Assembly: GCA_009839775.1 (NCBI GenBank)
Contig: VXOZ01000123.1
Span: 1 to 19,838, forward strand
DNA length: 19,838 nucleotides
Reading direction: 5' to 3'
Source of the DNA: Chloroflexota bacterium
GTDB taxonomy: Bacteria > Chloroflexota > UBA11872 > VXOZ01
Notes under the pieces: model-generated
Databases searched by the model: none
What the model saw: the letters and a program-made list of their open reading frames with translations, nothing else
Told to the model about the DNA's origin: nothing
Made by a program: the position numbers and the translations under genes
Shown here: positions 1 to 7,047 of the stretch, one piece after another
Layout: each line of letters begins with the position of its first letter
Numbering within the stretch: the stretch's first letter is position 1

Positions 1-2
1 TC

Positions 3-107
3 GGAGCATGGGCCAAGCTCACACCGTTCCGCCGAAGCCGGCTTGAACGGGAGCTCGCGCGCCGCCTGGTGAAGCTGGGACCGCGCACACCGTCGGAAGA
101 CGAGTGA
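3..107 (+). CDS. C-terminal tail of an unidentified protein (5' end outside window)
   Basis: An open frame enters from the left edge and ends at TGA 105-107, giving about 34 residues rich in Arg, Lys and Leu (for example RRSRLERELARRLVKLG) and ending in an acidic SEDE tail. The composition looks like a real coding C-terminus and matches the high-GC background. The piece is too short to recognise a family, so no function is given. It could also be chance open frame, since only about 100 bases are visible. Confidence 0.3.
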   Translation, partial: GAWAKLTPFRRSRLERELARRLVKLGPRTPSEDE

Positions 108-236
108 AACGTGCGAGATCGACGAACAGGTTCGATTAGCTGGCACCGGTAGGCTCGCCGTCGCGGAAACAAGGTTCACGCAGGCGAGAGGCCCGCTCGC
201 GTCCACTCGATACGCTGCCGCCGCGCTTCTTCTTGG

Positions 237-1369
237 TCAGCTTCGGAGTAGCAAGTGGCCTTGTTCTGAGTTCGGGCTGCGAGCGTGCGCCTTATTCCGG
301 AAACGGTGCCAGTTTTCAAAGATGCGGCCTACCAGTTCGGCTTTCTACGCCGCGGCTCACACGACATCATTGCTGAGACGTAGCGTCTCCCTGAACACCT
401 TCGCCGGAAACGGGCGTATATGAACATCATGCAGTTCGACCAACACGCGTTACGATTCAACGTTGGTGGTAGTGAACTCAGAGAGCGTCCGCACGTTGGT
501 TACCGTGGCCGCATTTTTTCCGGGACCGCCTGCAGAACTGCCTCAAGCCCGTCCCAGGCCTCCTTGTTCACCGAGAGCTCGATAGCCGCACCGGGCTCAT
601 GGAAATCCGGACCGTAGTAGTTCTTCGTGACCTTGTAGAACCCGAACGCCAAGTCGTTCCCGGAGCCGACGCATTCAGTGGCATCGATAATCCGAGACTG
701 GAGGGCGGGCATGATCTCGCCCCCGGGCAGGTTGACCGCCGTGCCACCAAGCCGGTTGATGACTTCCGCCCTGAGCCCGGGTCTCCGCATTTTGAGGTCC
801 TGGAAGTCCGAGAGGGCACTGATCTCCTTTTGGAAACAGCCTCCGAGTTGGATTTCGCTGTTCCCGGCCACGAATGCCTTGAGACCGAATTCGCCGTAGA
901 ATTCATCCCAATGGTCCTGGCCGCCGCCGTGGTACACTTAGGCGTTGTGCTCCTGTGGGTCCAGACCGCCAGGCACCGCGCCGAAGAACGGGATAGATGG
1001 ATGCTTGTTGGTCCTGTAGCTCGGAGCCGCATGTAACATCTGCACCTTCCCTTCCCGGACTTCATCAAAACTCTTGAACGCAGGTACGAACTCCCCTTCG
1101 GCGCACAGCTTGACGGTCAGACGCCCTTCAAACGTCGCCGTAATCTGGTCGGCGAGGCGCTGTGCGCCGGTTCCCATCCCGGGGAAGTTCTTCGGCCACG
1201 TCGTGACAAGTTTCCATTCACGCAGTCCCCGACTGATACCGGGGGCTTGACCCGGCGTGCTGGTGCCTAGGGTCTGCTGTCGATCCTAGTTGTCGTTTTT
1301 TCCGCAATCGGCCAATTCAACCGAGGCACCGACGCTGGCGGCGCCCGAGAGAACTGTTCTGTGGTCCAT
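237..1369 (-). pseudogene. TRAP transporter substrate-binding lipoprotein (DctP family), decayed
   Basis: Reading the minus strand from ATG at 1369 gives a signal region (MDHRTVLSGAASVGAS, then a lipobox-like LADC) followed by GLREWKLVTTWPKNFPG and the body of a DctP-family periplasmic solute-binding protein: FKSFDEVREG, YHGGG, GLKAFVAGN, GGEIMPALQSRIIDATE and GFYKVTKNYY. Family members catch organic acids or related solutes for a DctQM permease. The frame is broken repeatedly: stop TAG in the signal-mature linker (about 1287), TAA at 938-940 where the family usually has Trp, and a frameshift at a T6 run (514-519). After the frameshift come further in-frame stops, yet recognisable C-terminal sequence (ENWHRFRNKA, SEQGHLL) continues to a stop at 237-239. 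No dctQ or dctM partner is visible. It is an old, nearly full-length pseudogene with no large deletion. Confidence 0.9.
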
Positions 1370-1535
1370 CGCAAGAACTTCTTGAGCTACGTGGCCGCTT
1401 ACCGCCATTGGGTCGCCTAGCGCCCGGTCAGGACATGGGCACCACCGACGGGCCAAGGACGATCTCCATAGCAGCGTTCGCGCCGCGCAGGTCCAAATTG
1501 GCCACCGACCCCTATGGACGGGGGCCTACAGGAAT

Positions 1536-2081
1536 TCAGACCGGCGTCGCCATAGCTCGAATCACGTTTGCAATACGGTCAGCTTCCGCTTCGCTTAGAT
1601 CGAACGGCAGCCCCTGTATATAAACGGTGGTTGCCTGCCTGATCGGGACCGGAACAATTGACTTAGACATCAGCTGAGGGGCGGTATTCGAGTGAGATGC
1701 GCCGCTAGAGCTCTTTGGTTGCTCGCGGCGCGCTGACGTTGCTGACTTAGGTTTGTTGCTTTCCCTTCTTCGCACAGTCGGTTTGAAGCCGAGAGGATTT
1801 TCGAGATAGTTTTCAAAATCGTCCACGGCTGTCTTGATTCGAGCTCGGTAGGTGGCCAAACTCGCAGGCGTATATCCCTTCCCTTCGAGGTTCTGGAAAC
1901 GTGACATCACTTCATCCAAGTTCAGCTTTGTAACATCGTGCGCTTCTTCGTCGGAGAGAATTTGTAGAACTTTGCCGGCAGCAGCACGGCGAGCGTTGGC
2001 CGTGTTTTTGGCAATGAGCCCTTTGTCAGCCAAGTATTTCAGGAACTCGAGCAGGTTCGCGCGCGATCGTTCGTTAGACAT
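1536..2081 (-). CDS. Protein with integrase-type SAM-like N-terminal domain, no catalytic domain
   Basis: A 181-residue protein. I chose ATG at 2081 because GGAGGA lies six bases upstream (2088-2093 on the complementary strand); an upstream in-frame ATG at 2108 falls inside the predicted -10 box and so would not be transcribed. Residues about 1-90 form a helical region (LLEFLKYLADKGLI, then TPASLATYRARIKTAVDDFENYLENP) resembling the core-binding SAM-like domain of tyrosine recombinases. A charged Ser/Lys-rich linker follows (about 95-135), then a short C-terminal module (TVYIQGLPFDLSEAEADRIANVIRAM). The recombinase catalytic domain with its R-H-R-Y residues is absent, and the length is too short for it. 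By inference it may bind DNA or regulate something on the island. It is transcribed divergently from the membrane protein gene at 2387. The function is unknown. Confidence 0.8.
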   Translation of the reverse strand: MSNERSRANLLEFLKYLADKGLIAKNTANARRAAAGKVLQILSDEEAHDVTKLNLDEVMSRFQNLEGKGYTPASLATYRARIKTAVDDFENYLENPLGFKPTVRRRESNKPKSATSARREQPKSSSGASHSNTAPQLMSKSIVPVPIRQATTVYIQGLPFDLSEAEADRIANVIRAMATPV

Positions 2082-2106
2082 CGTGTGTCCTCCGGAGATT
2101 TCTTGC

Positions 2107-2135
2107 ATCCTATTTCGTCATTATGGACATGTCAA
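2107..2135 (-). promoter_or_regulatory. Sigma-70-like promoter for the SAM-like-domain gene
   Basis: On the minus strand a perfect -35 TTGACA (2130-2135) is followed by a 17-base spacer and a -10 TAGGAT (2107-2112). Transcription would begin about 7 bases later, giving a short leader carrying the GGAGGA ribosome site and ATG at 2081. This is the clearest promoter in the window. Confidence 0.65.
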
Positions 2136-2386
2136 GACAGATTTGGACAATTCAATGGTGCTTGGACGATAATCCGGGGGCACGGTTGTTCGCTGCGACC
2201 GAATGGACCGGTTCAAGGTTCTCTGGTAGGACGGGACTGGTCTGGTCCTGGCCCCCAACGGTCACCCACTATCGAAGATCCACAAATTGCTGTCCTGAAA
2301 CTTCGATCCCGACGCCGACGCAACCTGATCACCTCGGTCAACCAGACCCCCCAAGAAAAATCCAATTGGTCATGGGAGACGAATGA
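2136..2386. other. Divergent intergenic region with no convincing gene
   Basis: This stretch separates the divergently transcribed genes at 2081 (-) and 2387 (+). A weak + strand promoter can be proposed (TGGACA 2144-2149, 18-base spacer, GATAAT 2168-2173), about 215 bases ahead of the membrane protein gene. Short open frames across it have no recognisable protein features. A GGGAG run just before ATG 2387 is the likely ribosome site for the next gene. Confidence 0.35.
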
Positions 2387-3412
2387 ATGGCCGGTCCCGA
2401 AATAATTGAACATTTTCTCGGAGTGTGCGCCTCCATTAACGACCTGGCTATCAGAAAGGAAGAACTGACCAAGCGAGTTCAGGAACAGGAAACGACATCC
2501 TCCCAAAATGTGGGAGAAGCGATCAGTACCATGTTCTGGCTTGCAGAGGAATCTCCCAAGGTTCCGGTGAATATGGTGCCAAACGCCGCTCTTTCGCGCG
2601 CTGCTCGAAGCCTTTCAAGAAGTAAAACATGTCTGGATCACATCAGTGAACCTTCAGATGAAGGGAACTCACCCGAAAAACGCGAACAATTCCTAAGCGA
2701 GTTGGAAGACTCTGTCGAGCATGCGATGAGAGACTTCGGAGAATGGTTGCCTCTACTAGCGTTACGTTCCGGCAATATCGAAAATCTGGCGGCGCGAACT
2801 ATGGCAATCAATGCAGCGGCAACCGCTATCTTGCAGGACGCACGGCGTCAGGCAGGAATCGAGTTGCAGGAACTGGAAAAGATCAAGCAAGCAGCAAGGG
2901 AAGCTGCGGGCGAGGCCGGAGCCGCTGAGTTTACCCGCGAATTTCGCGACGAGGCCAAGGAAGCCACAATACGAGCCTGGTGGTGGCTCGGTGTCACCGG
3001 AATTCTTGCGGTAGCTGCGCTGACGATGCCCGTCCTCATTATCTTCGGGGAGTTTGGAGTACCGCCGACCCAAGTTTGGGAGGCAGCGTACATTACAGGT
3101 TGGCGGGTACTTGCCATTGCCATCTTGTTTTACGCCGCGACCTGGGCGGGCCGCGTCGTCCTTGCGAACATGAACCTGTCTAGCGTGAACAAGCACCGCG
3201 GGATGAGTTTGCAGACGCTACAAGCGTTCCACAGAGCTGCGGACGATCCCGCCGCCAAGGATGCTGTCGTTCTTGAGGCAGCGCGCGCAGTATACGAGAA
3301 CGTTCCAACCGGCTACATCGCGCGGCAGTCCGCCCAACAGGGTGGCGGTGCCAGGACGCTGGAACTCATCAAAAACGCCAATCGAGGCTCGCTGGAGAGC
3401 GGAGGCGGTTAG
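2387..3412 (+). CDS. Uncharacterised protein with two membrane segments and helical cytoplasmic regions
   Basis: A 341-residue protein. The first 195 residues are soluble, charged and mostly helical, with a likely coiled-coil (QELEKIKQAAREAAGEAG and following). Two hydrophobic segments lie at about 197-217 and 236-258, separated by a short loop, so both termini should be on the same side of the membrane. After them comes a conserved-looking block around N268-K-H-R271 (NKHRGMSLQTLQAF, then AAKDAVVLEAARAVYENVPTGY). This two-helix-plus-helical-tail layout resembles small membrane proteins found as DUF families (DUF6161-like and similar) in accessory DNA; that resemblance is from memory and weak. 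There is no signal peptide or catalytic motif. The GC content is a little lower than in the core genes. It stands alone between the divergent SAM-domain gene and the R-M operon. A link to defence is an inference from location only. Confidence 0.8.
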   Translation: MAGPEIIEHFLGVCASINDLAIRKEELTKRVQEQETTSSQNVGEAISTMFWLAEESPKVPVNMVPNAALSRAARSLSRSKTCLDHISEPSDEGNSPEKREQFLSELEDSVEHAMRDFGEWLPLLALRSGNIENLAARTMAINAAATAILQDARRQAGIELQELEKIKQAAREAAGEAGAAEFTREFRDEAKEATIRAWWWLGVTGILAVAALTMPVLIIFGEFGVPPTQVWEAAYITGWRVLAIAILFYAATWAGRVVLANMNLSSVNKHRGMSLQTLQAFHRAADDPAAKDAVVLEAARAVYENVPTGYIARQSAQQGGGARTLELIKNANRGSLESGGG

Positions 3413-3434
3413 CTAGCACCGCAGGCGGACTAGC
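3412..3434 (+). terminator. Possible hairpin terminator after the two-TM gene
   Basis: Directly at the stop codon, GCTAG (3412-3416) can pair with CTAGC (3430-3434), and CCG with CGG inside it around a CAGG loop. Only a short GTTT follows, so intrinsic termination would be weak. It is reported as a candidate only. Confidence 0.25.
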
Positions 3435-3729
3435 GTTTCTCCACAAACATCCAATAAGTCTCACCCGCCCTCAGTGAGGCACAGGCCACGATAAACGAGG
3501 CCGTTACCACGCTTCAGGGATCGAAGAGTAGAGCAGAACGTCCATGTCTGTCTCCATAGCCGCCGAGGCCGCCGGAAACAGGCACAAAAGGGAATCTTAC
3601 AGGGCGGTAGCGAAGTCATATGGGTGGGTTGATGAGTTCCGGTAAGCTATGCAATAGCTGCAGGATTGAGGACTCCGTTGGCTGCTGCTACGGCCTCGGA
3701 AGAGATGGGCGAGAGAGAAAGACGGAAGA
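3435..3729. other. Intergenic region ahead of the type I R-M operon
   Basis: About 295 bases with no protein-like open frame on either strand. It should contain the hsdM promoter, but I could not pick a convincing -35/-10 pair; TTGATG near 3629 is the only weak candidate, and the spacing to the following AT-rich bases is poor. No repeats or tRNA-like folds were seen. Confidence 0.3.
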
Positions 3730-5844
3730 ATGATTGCGGATCACCTAACCAGCATCGAACAGATGGAGGCGGATCTCTGGAAGGTGGCAGACACTCTACG
3801 GGCGAATTCGAACCTCGCGTCGAACGAGTACTTCATGGCCATTCTAGGCCTGATTTTCCTGCGCCACGCAACCAATCGCTATTACGCGGCTTTGGCAGCC
3901 ATCGAAGCCGACAGGGCTGCCGGCAGAATGCCCAACCGCCCGCTTGTGGAGGCAGATTTCACCCGTCGTCGTGCCCTGATGCTGCCGGAGCCGGCACGCT
4001 ACGACGTTCTGCTGAAGAGTCCGAAGGATGGCAGCCTGGGCGCTTCTGTGACTGCCGCCATGGACGCTGTGGAAGATCACTTCGCACCGCTCGCAGGGCA
4101 ATTGCCGAAAGACTATGAGCGCTTCGAGGACGATGTTCTCGAGGCAATGATGCGTGCCTTCGATTCCGACGCATTACGCACAGCCTCTGGCGATGTGTTT
4201 GGGCGCATTTACGAATACTTCCTCGCCGAATTTTCGAAGCAAGGTGCCCACGACAATGGCGAGTTCTTCACGCCACCCGCCATCGTTCAGACCATCGTCA
4301 ACGTGATCGAGCCCGACCACGGGGTCGTTTTCGATCCCGCGGCCGGTTCGGGGGGCATGTTCGTCCAGTCAAGCCACTTCATCGAAGGTGAAGGCCAAGA
4401 CACCATGGAGCGGGTGACCTTCTACGGTCACGAGAAGAATGAGACGACAGCGAAGCTGGCCCAGATCAACCTCGCCGTGCATGGTCTGCAAGGCAGCATC
4501 CGGGCTGGTAACGAGGCCATCACTTACTACAAGGATCCGTACGAACTGGTCGGCCGGTGCGACTTCGTGATGGCTAATCCGCCCTTCAACGTGGACGAGG
4601 TCGATGCCGAAAAGGTCAAGGGGGACAAGCGGCTCCCCTTCGGCCTGCCAGGGGTCAACAAGGCGAAGAAGCTCTCGAACGCCAACTACCTTTGGCTACA
4701 GTACTTCTACAGCTACCTGAACGAGAACGGCCGCGCTGGCATCGTCATGTCGTCGCAGGCCTCCAGCGCCGGGCGGAATGAGGCCAAGGTGCGACAGAAG
4801 CTGGTCGAGACCGGCGCGGTCGACGTGATGATGGATATCCGCAGCAACTTCTTCTACACCCGCACGGTGCCCTGCCAGCTCTGGTTCCTCGACCGCGCGA
4901 AGGAGCGGGACGAGACCCGGCGCGACCAGGTGCTGATGCTCGATGCGCGCAACATCCATCGCAAGGTCACGCGCGCCATCTTCGACTTCAGCCCGGAGCA
5001 GCAGAAGAACATCGCCGCCATCGTCTGGCTCTATCGGGGGCAGACGGAGCGCTTCCTCGGTCTGGTAGAGGCCTACCTCGCGCAGGCCGTCGCGGAAGGC
5101 CAGGCGACCGACGAGCCGCTGGAGACGTTCGAGGAGGCGTTGGGCGCGCTGATCGATCCGGCCCAACCCTTCGCGACCCGGAGGCGAGATCCCGACCCGC
5201 TGGCGGAGACTTGGGAAGAACTGACCTTCGCGCAGGCCACACTGGCAGCCGACATTGAGGCATTCGGCGGCGAGGTCGCCGCCCAAGCCGACGATTGGGC
5301 GAAAGGCGGCAACGGACCGGGGCGAGACAATGCAGCGCTGCATACGGCGCGCGAGGGCTTGCACGATGTGTCGCAGCGGTGCCGGGACCTGACCAAACAG
5401 ATCGATCTCGCCGCGAAGCTCGCGGGGCGCATGGTCGATGTCGCGGTGAAGGAGCTCGATGCGCGGGCGTCCGATCACTGGGCCAACGCGGACATCAACA
5501 AGGCGCGCAAGGCTCTGGAGGGCGCGCGGGCCGGAGCGGTCGAGGCACTGCGCCGGACGCGCTATTTCGTGCGACAGGCCGACTGGCTTCAGGAGCGCTT
5601 TCCAGATGCCGAGCTGCGGGATGTCGAGGGACTGGTGAAACTGGTCGATCGCACCGAGGTCAAGACGCACGAGTGGAGCCTGACGCCCGGCCGCTATGTC
5701 GGTGTCGCGCCCGAGGAGGACGATGAAGACTTCGACTTTGAGGAAGCGCTGCGGTCGATCCACGTCGATTTGCGCGACCTGAATGATGAGGCGGCGGGTC
5801 TTGCCGCTCGGATCTCCCGTAATTTTAGGGAGTTGGGAGTATGA
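3730..5844 (+). CDS. hsdM: Type I restriction-modification system, methyltransferase subunit HsdM
   Basis: A 704-residue DNA adenine N6-methyltransferase subunit. The N-terminal helical domain (EQMEADLWKVADTLRANSN, GLIFLRHATNRYY) is typical of HsdM. The AdoMet site is DPAAGSGG at 202-209 and the catalytic motif is NPPF at 283-286. The protein is longer than most HsdM (commonly about 480-550): after about residue 430 it adds a long charged, helical, probably coiled-coil C-terminal region ending in an acidic stretch (VAPEEDDEDFDFEE). Two HsdM with one HsdS make the methylase, and with HsdR the restriction complex. The ATG has a GGAAG just upstream; its stop overlaps the hsdS start by 4 bases (ATGA), implying translational coupling. 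All motifs are intact. Confidence 0.97.
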   Translation: MIADHLTSIEQMEADLWKVADTLRANSNLASNEYFMAILGLIFLRHATNRYYAALAAIEADRAAGRMPNRPLVEADFTRRRALMLPEPARYDVLLKSPKDGSLGASVTAAMDAVEDHFAPLAGQLPKDYERFEDDVLEAMMRAFDSDALRTASGDVFGRIYEYFLAEFSKQGAHDNGEFFTPPAIVQTIVNVIEPDHGVVFDPAAGSGGMFVQSSHFIEGEGQDTMERVTFYGHEKNETTAKLAQINLAVHGLQGSIRAGNEAITYYKDPYELVGRCDFVMANPPFNVDEVDAEKVKGDKRLPFGLPGVNKAKKLSNANYLWLQYFYSYLNENGRAGIVMSSQASSAGRNEAKVRQKLVETGAVDVMMDIRSNFFYTRTVPCQLWFLDRAKERDETRRDQVLMLDARNIHRKVTRAIFDFSPEQQKNIAAIVWLYRGQTERFLGLVEAYLAQAVAEGQATDEPLETFEEALGALIDPAQPFATRRRDPDPLAETWEELTFAQATLAADIEAFGGEVAAQADDWAKGGNGPGRDNAALHTAREGLHDVSQRCRDLTKQIDLAAKLAGRMVDVAVKELDARASDHWANADINKARKALEGARAGAVEALRRTRYFVRQADWLQERFPDAELRDVEGLVKLVDRTEVKTHEWSLTPGRYVGVAPEEDDEDFDFEEALRSIHVDLRDLNDEAAGLAARISRNFRELGV

Positions 5845-7016
5845 GCATCCAAGAACTCACTCTCGACCAACTCGGCACGGTATCACGCGGACGATCTCGC
5901 CATCGTCCTAGAAATGCGGCTTTCCTATATGGTGGAGTTTATCCATTCGTTCAGACGGGAGACATAAAGAGAGCTGGGCTATATCTGAGTGAATTCGAAC
6001 AAACTTACAGTGAAGAAGGATTGGCGCAAAGTAAGTTGTGGCCAGTCGGGACGCTTTGTATCACTATTGCTGCGAACATCGCGGAGACCTCGATACTAGA
6101 CATTGAAGCGTGTTTCCCGGACAGTGTAATCGGGTTCAACGCTCATCGAGACAAGGCAGATACTAGGTTTGTGAAGTATCTGTTCGATGATGCACTAAAG
6201 GTACGATTTCGGTCATTCACCCAAGGAGCAGCGCAGGACAATTTAAGCCAAGAGAAACTCCTTTCGATCAAGTTTCCGGTACCAGAACCAATCGTACAAG
6301 AGAGAATCGCCGATATCCTTTCCGCCTACGACGACTTGATCGAGAACAACCGGAAGCGAATTGTGTTGCTTGAGGAGGCGGCGCGGTTGCTATACCGCGA
6401 GTGGTTCGTCCGCTTCCGCTTCCCCGGCCACGAACACGTCAAGATCACCGACGGCCTCCCTGAGGGGTGGGGGTGGAAGTCCCTCATTGAGATTGCTGAA
6501 GTGGTTATGGGGCAGAGCCCTAAGTCTGTCTATTACAACGAAATCGGTGAAGGCCTACCCTTTCATCAGGGTGTAACAGGCTACGGACAACGCTTCCTCA
6601 CGGACCGCATCTACTCTTCGACGGTAACGAAGGTCGCTGAAGCGGGCGACATTCTTGTCAGCGTTCGCGCTCCTGTGGGGCGGATCAACATTACCCGAAA
6701 CGAAATTGTTGTGGGACGAGGTCTCGCTGCAATCCGTTCGCGAACTGCACGGCAATCCTATTTGTTTTATGCGCTGAAGAATCACTTCTATGTAGAGGAC
6801 ATCATCGGCTCGGGATCAATCTACGCGGCAACGAACAAGAAAGAACTTGAAAGTCAGGTTCTTATTGGTCCTACATCACGACTGCTAAAGGAGTTTGAAC
6901 TTCAAGCGAGTGCTATTGATGAACAAATCTTGTGCCTCACTAATCAGAACGAGAAATTGGTTCGGGCCCGAGACCTCCTCTTACCGCGACTGATGAACGG
7001 GGAGATCGCCGTCTGA
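5841..7016 (+). CDS. hsdS: Type I restriction-modification system, specificity subunit HsdS
   Basis: A 391-residue specificity subunit that sets the bipartite DNA target for both methylation and cleavage. Two target-recognition domains (about 1-150 and 212-370) are separated by a conserved helical spacer starting near residue 158 (LSAYDDLIENNRKRI, LLYREWFVRFRFPGHEHVK), and the protein ends with the matching conserved LLLPRLMNGEIAV. The two recognition domains are visibly richer in A+T than the spacer and than hsdM or hsdR, which is usual for HsdS and points to swapping of recognition domains. The start overlaps the end of hsdM, with GGGAG in front of it. No internal inverted repeats or second hsdS copy for phase switching were seen. 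The target sequence cannot be predicted from sequence alone. Confidence 0.96.
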   Translation: MSIQELTLDQLGTVSRGRSRHRPRNAAFLYGGVYPFVQTGDIKRAGLYLSEFEQTYSEEGLAQSKLWPVGTLCITIAANIAETSILDIEACFPDSVIGFNAHRDKADTRFVKYLFDDALKVRFRSFTQGAAQDNLSQEKLLSIKFPVPEPIVQERIADILSAYDDLIENNRKRIVLLEEAARLLYREWFVRFRFPGHEHVKITDGLPEGWGWKSLIEIAEVVMGQSPKSVYYNEIGEGLPFHQGVTGYGQRFLTDRIYSSTVTKVAEAGDILVSVRAPVGRINITRNEIVVGRGLAAIRSRTARQSYLFYALKNHFYVEDIIGSGSIYAATNKKELESQVLIGPTSRLLKEFELQASAIDEQILCLTNQNEKLVRARDLLLPRLMNGEIAV

Positions 7017-7047
7017 TGCAGCCACTCGCCATGCAGGGAGACAGGCG

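Noticed and set aside
1510..1535. CCCC/GGGG hairpin after the SAM-domain gene as a terminator
   Set aside because: The stem is four to five pairs with no T run on the transcribed side.
2123..2386. 87-codon plus-strand frame ending just before the two-TM gene
   Set aside because: Its Pro/Trp/Cys-rich product looks random, and it starts inside the divergent promoter.
4696..5763. 355-codon open frame on the minus strand
   Set aside because: It is the antisense of hsdM in GC-rich coding DNA; its product has no recognisable domain, and hsdM has all its motifs in the other strand.
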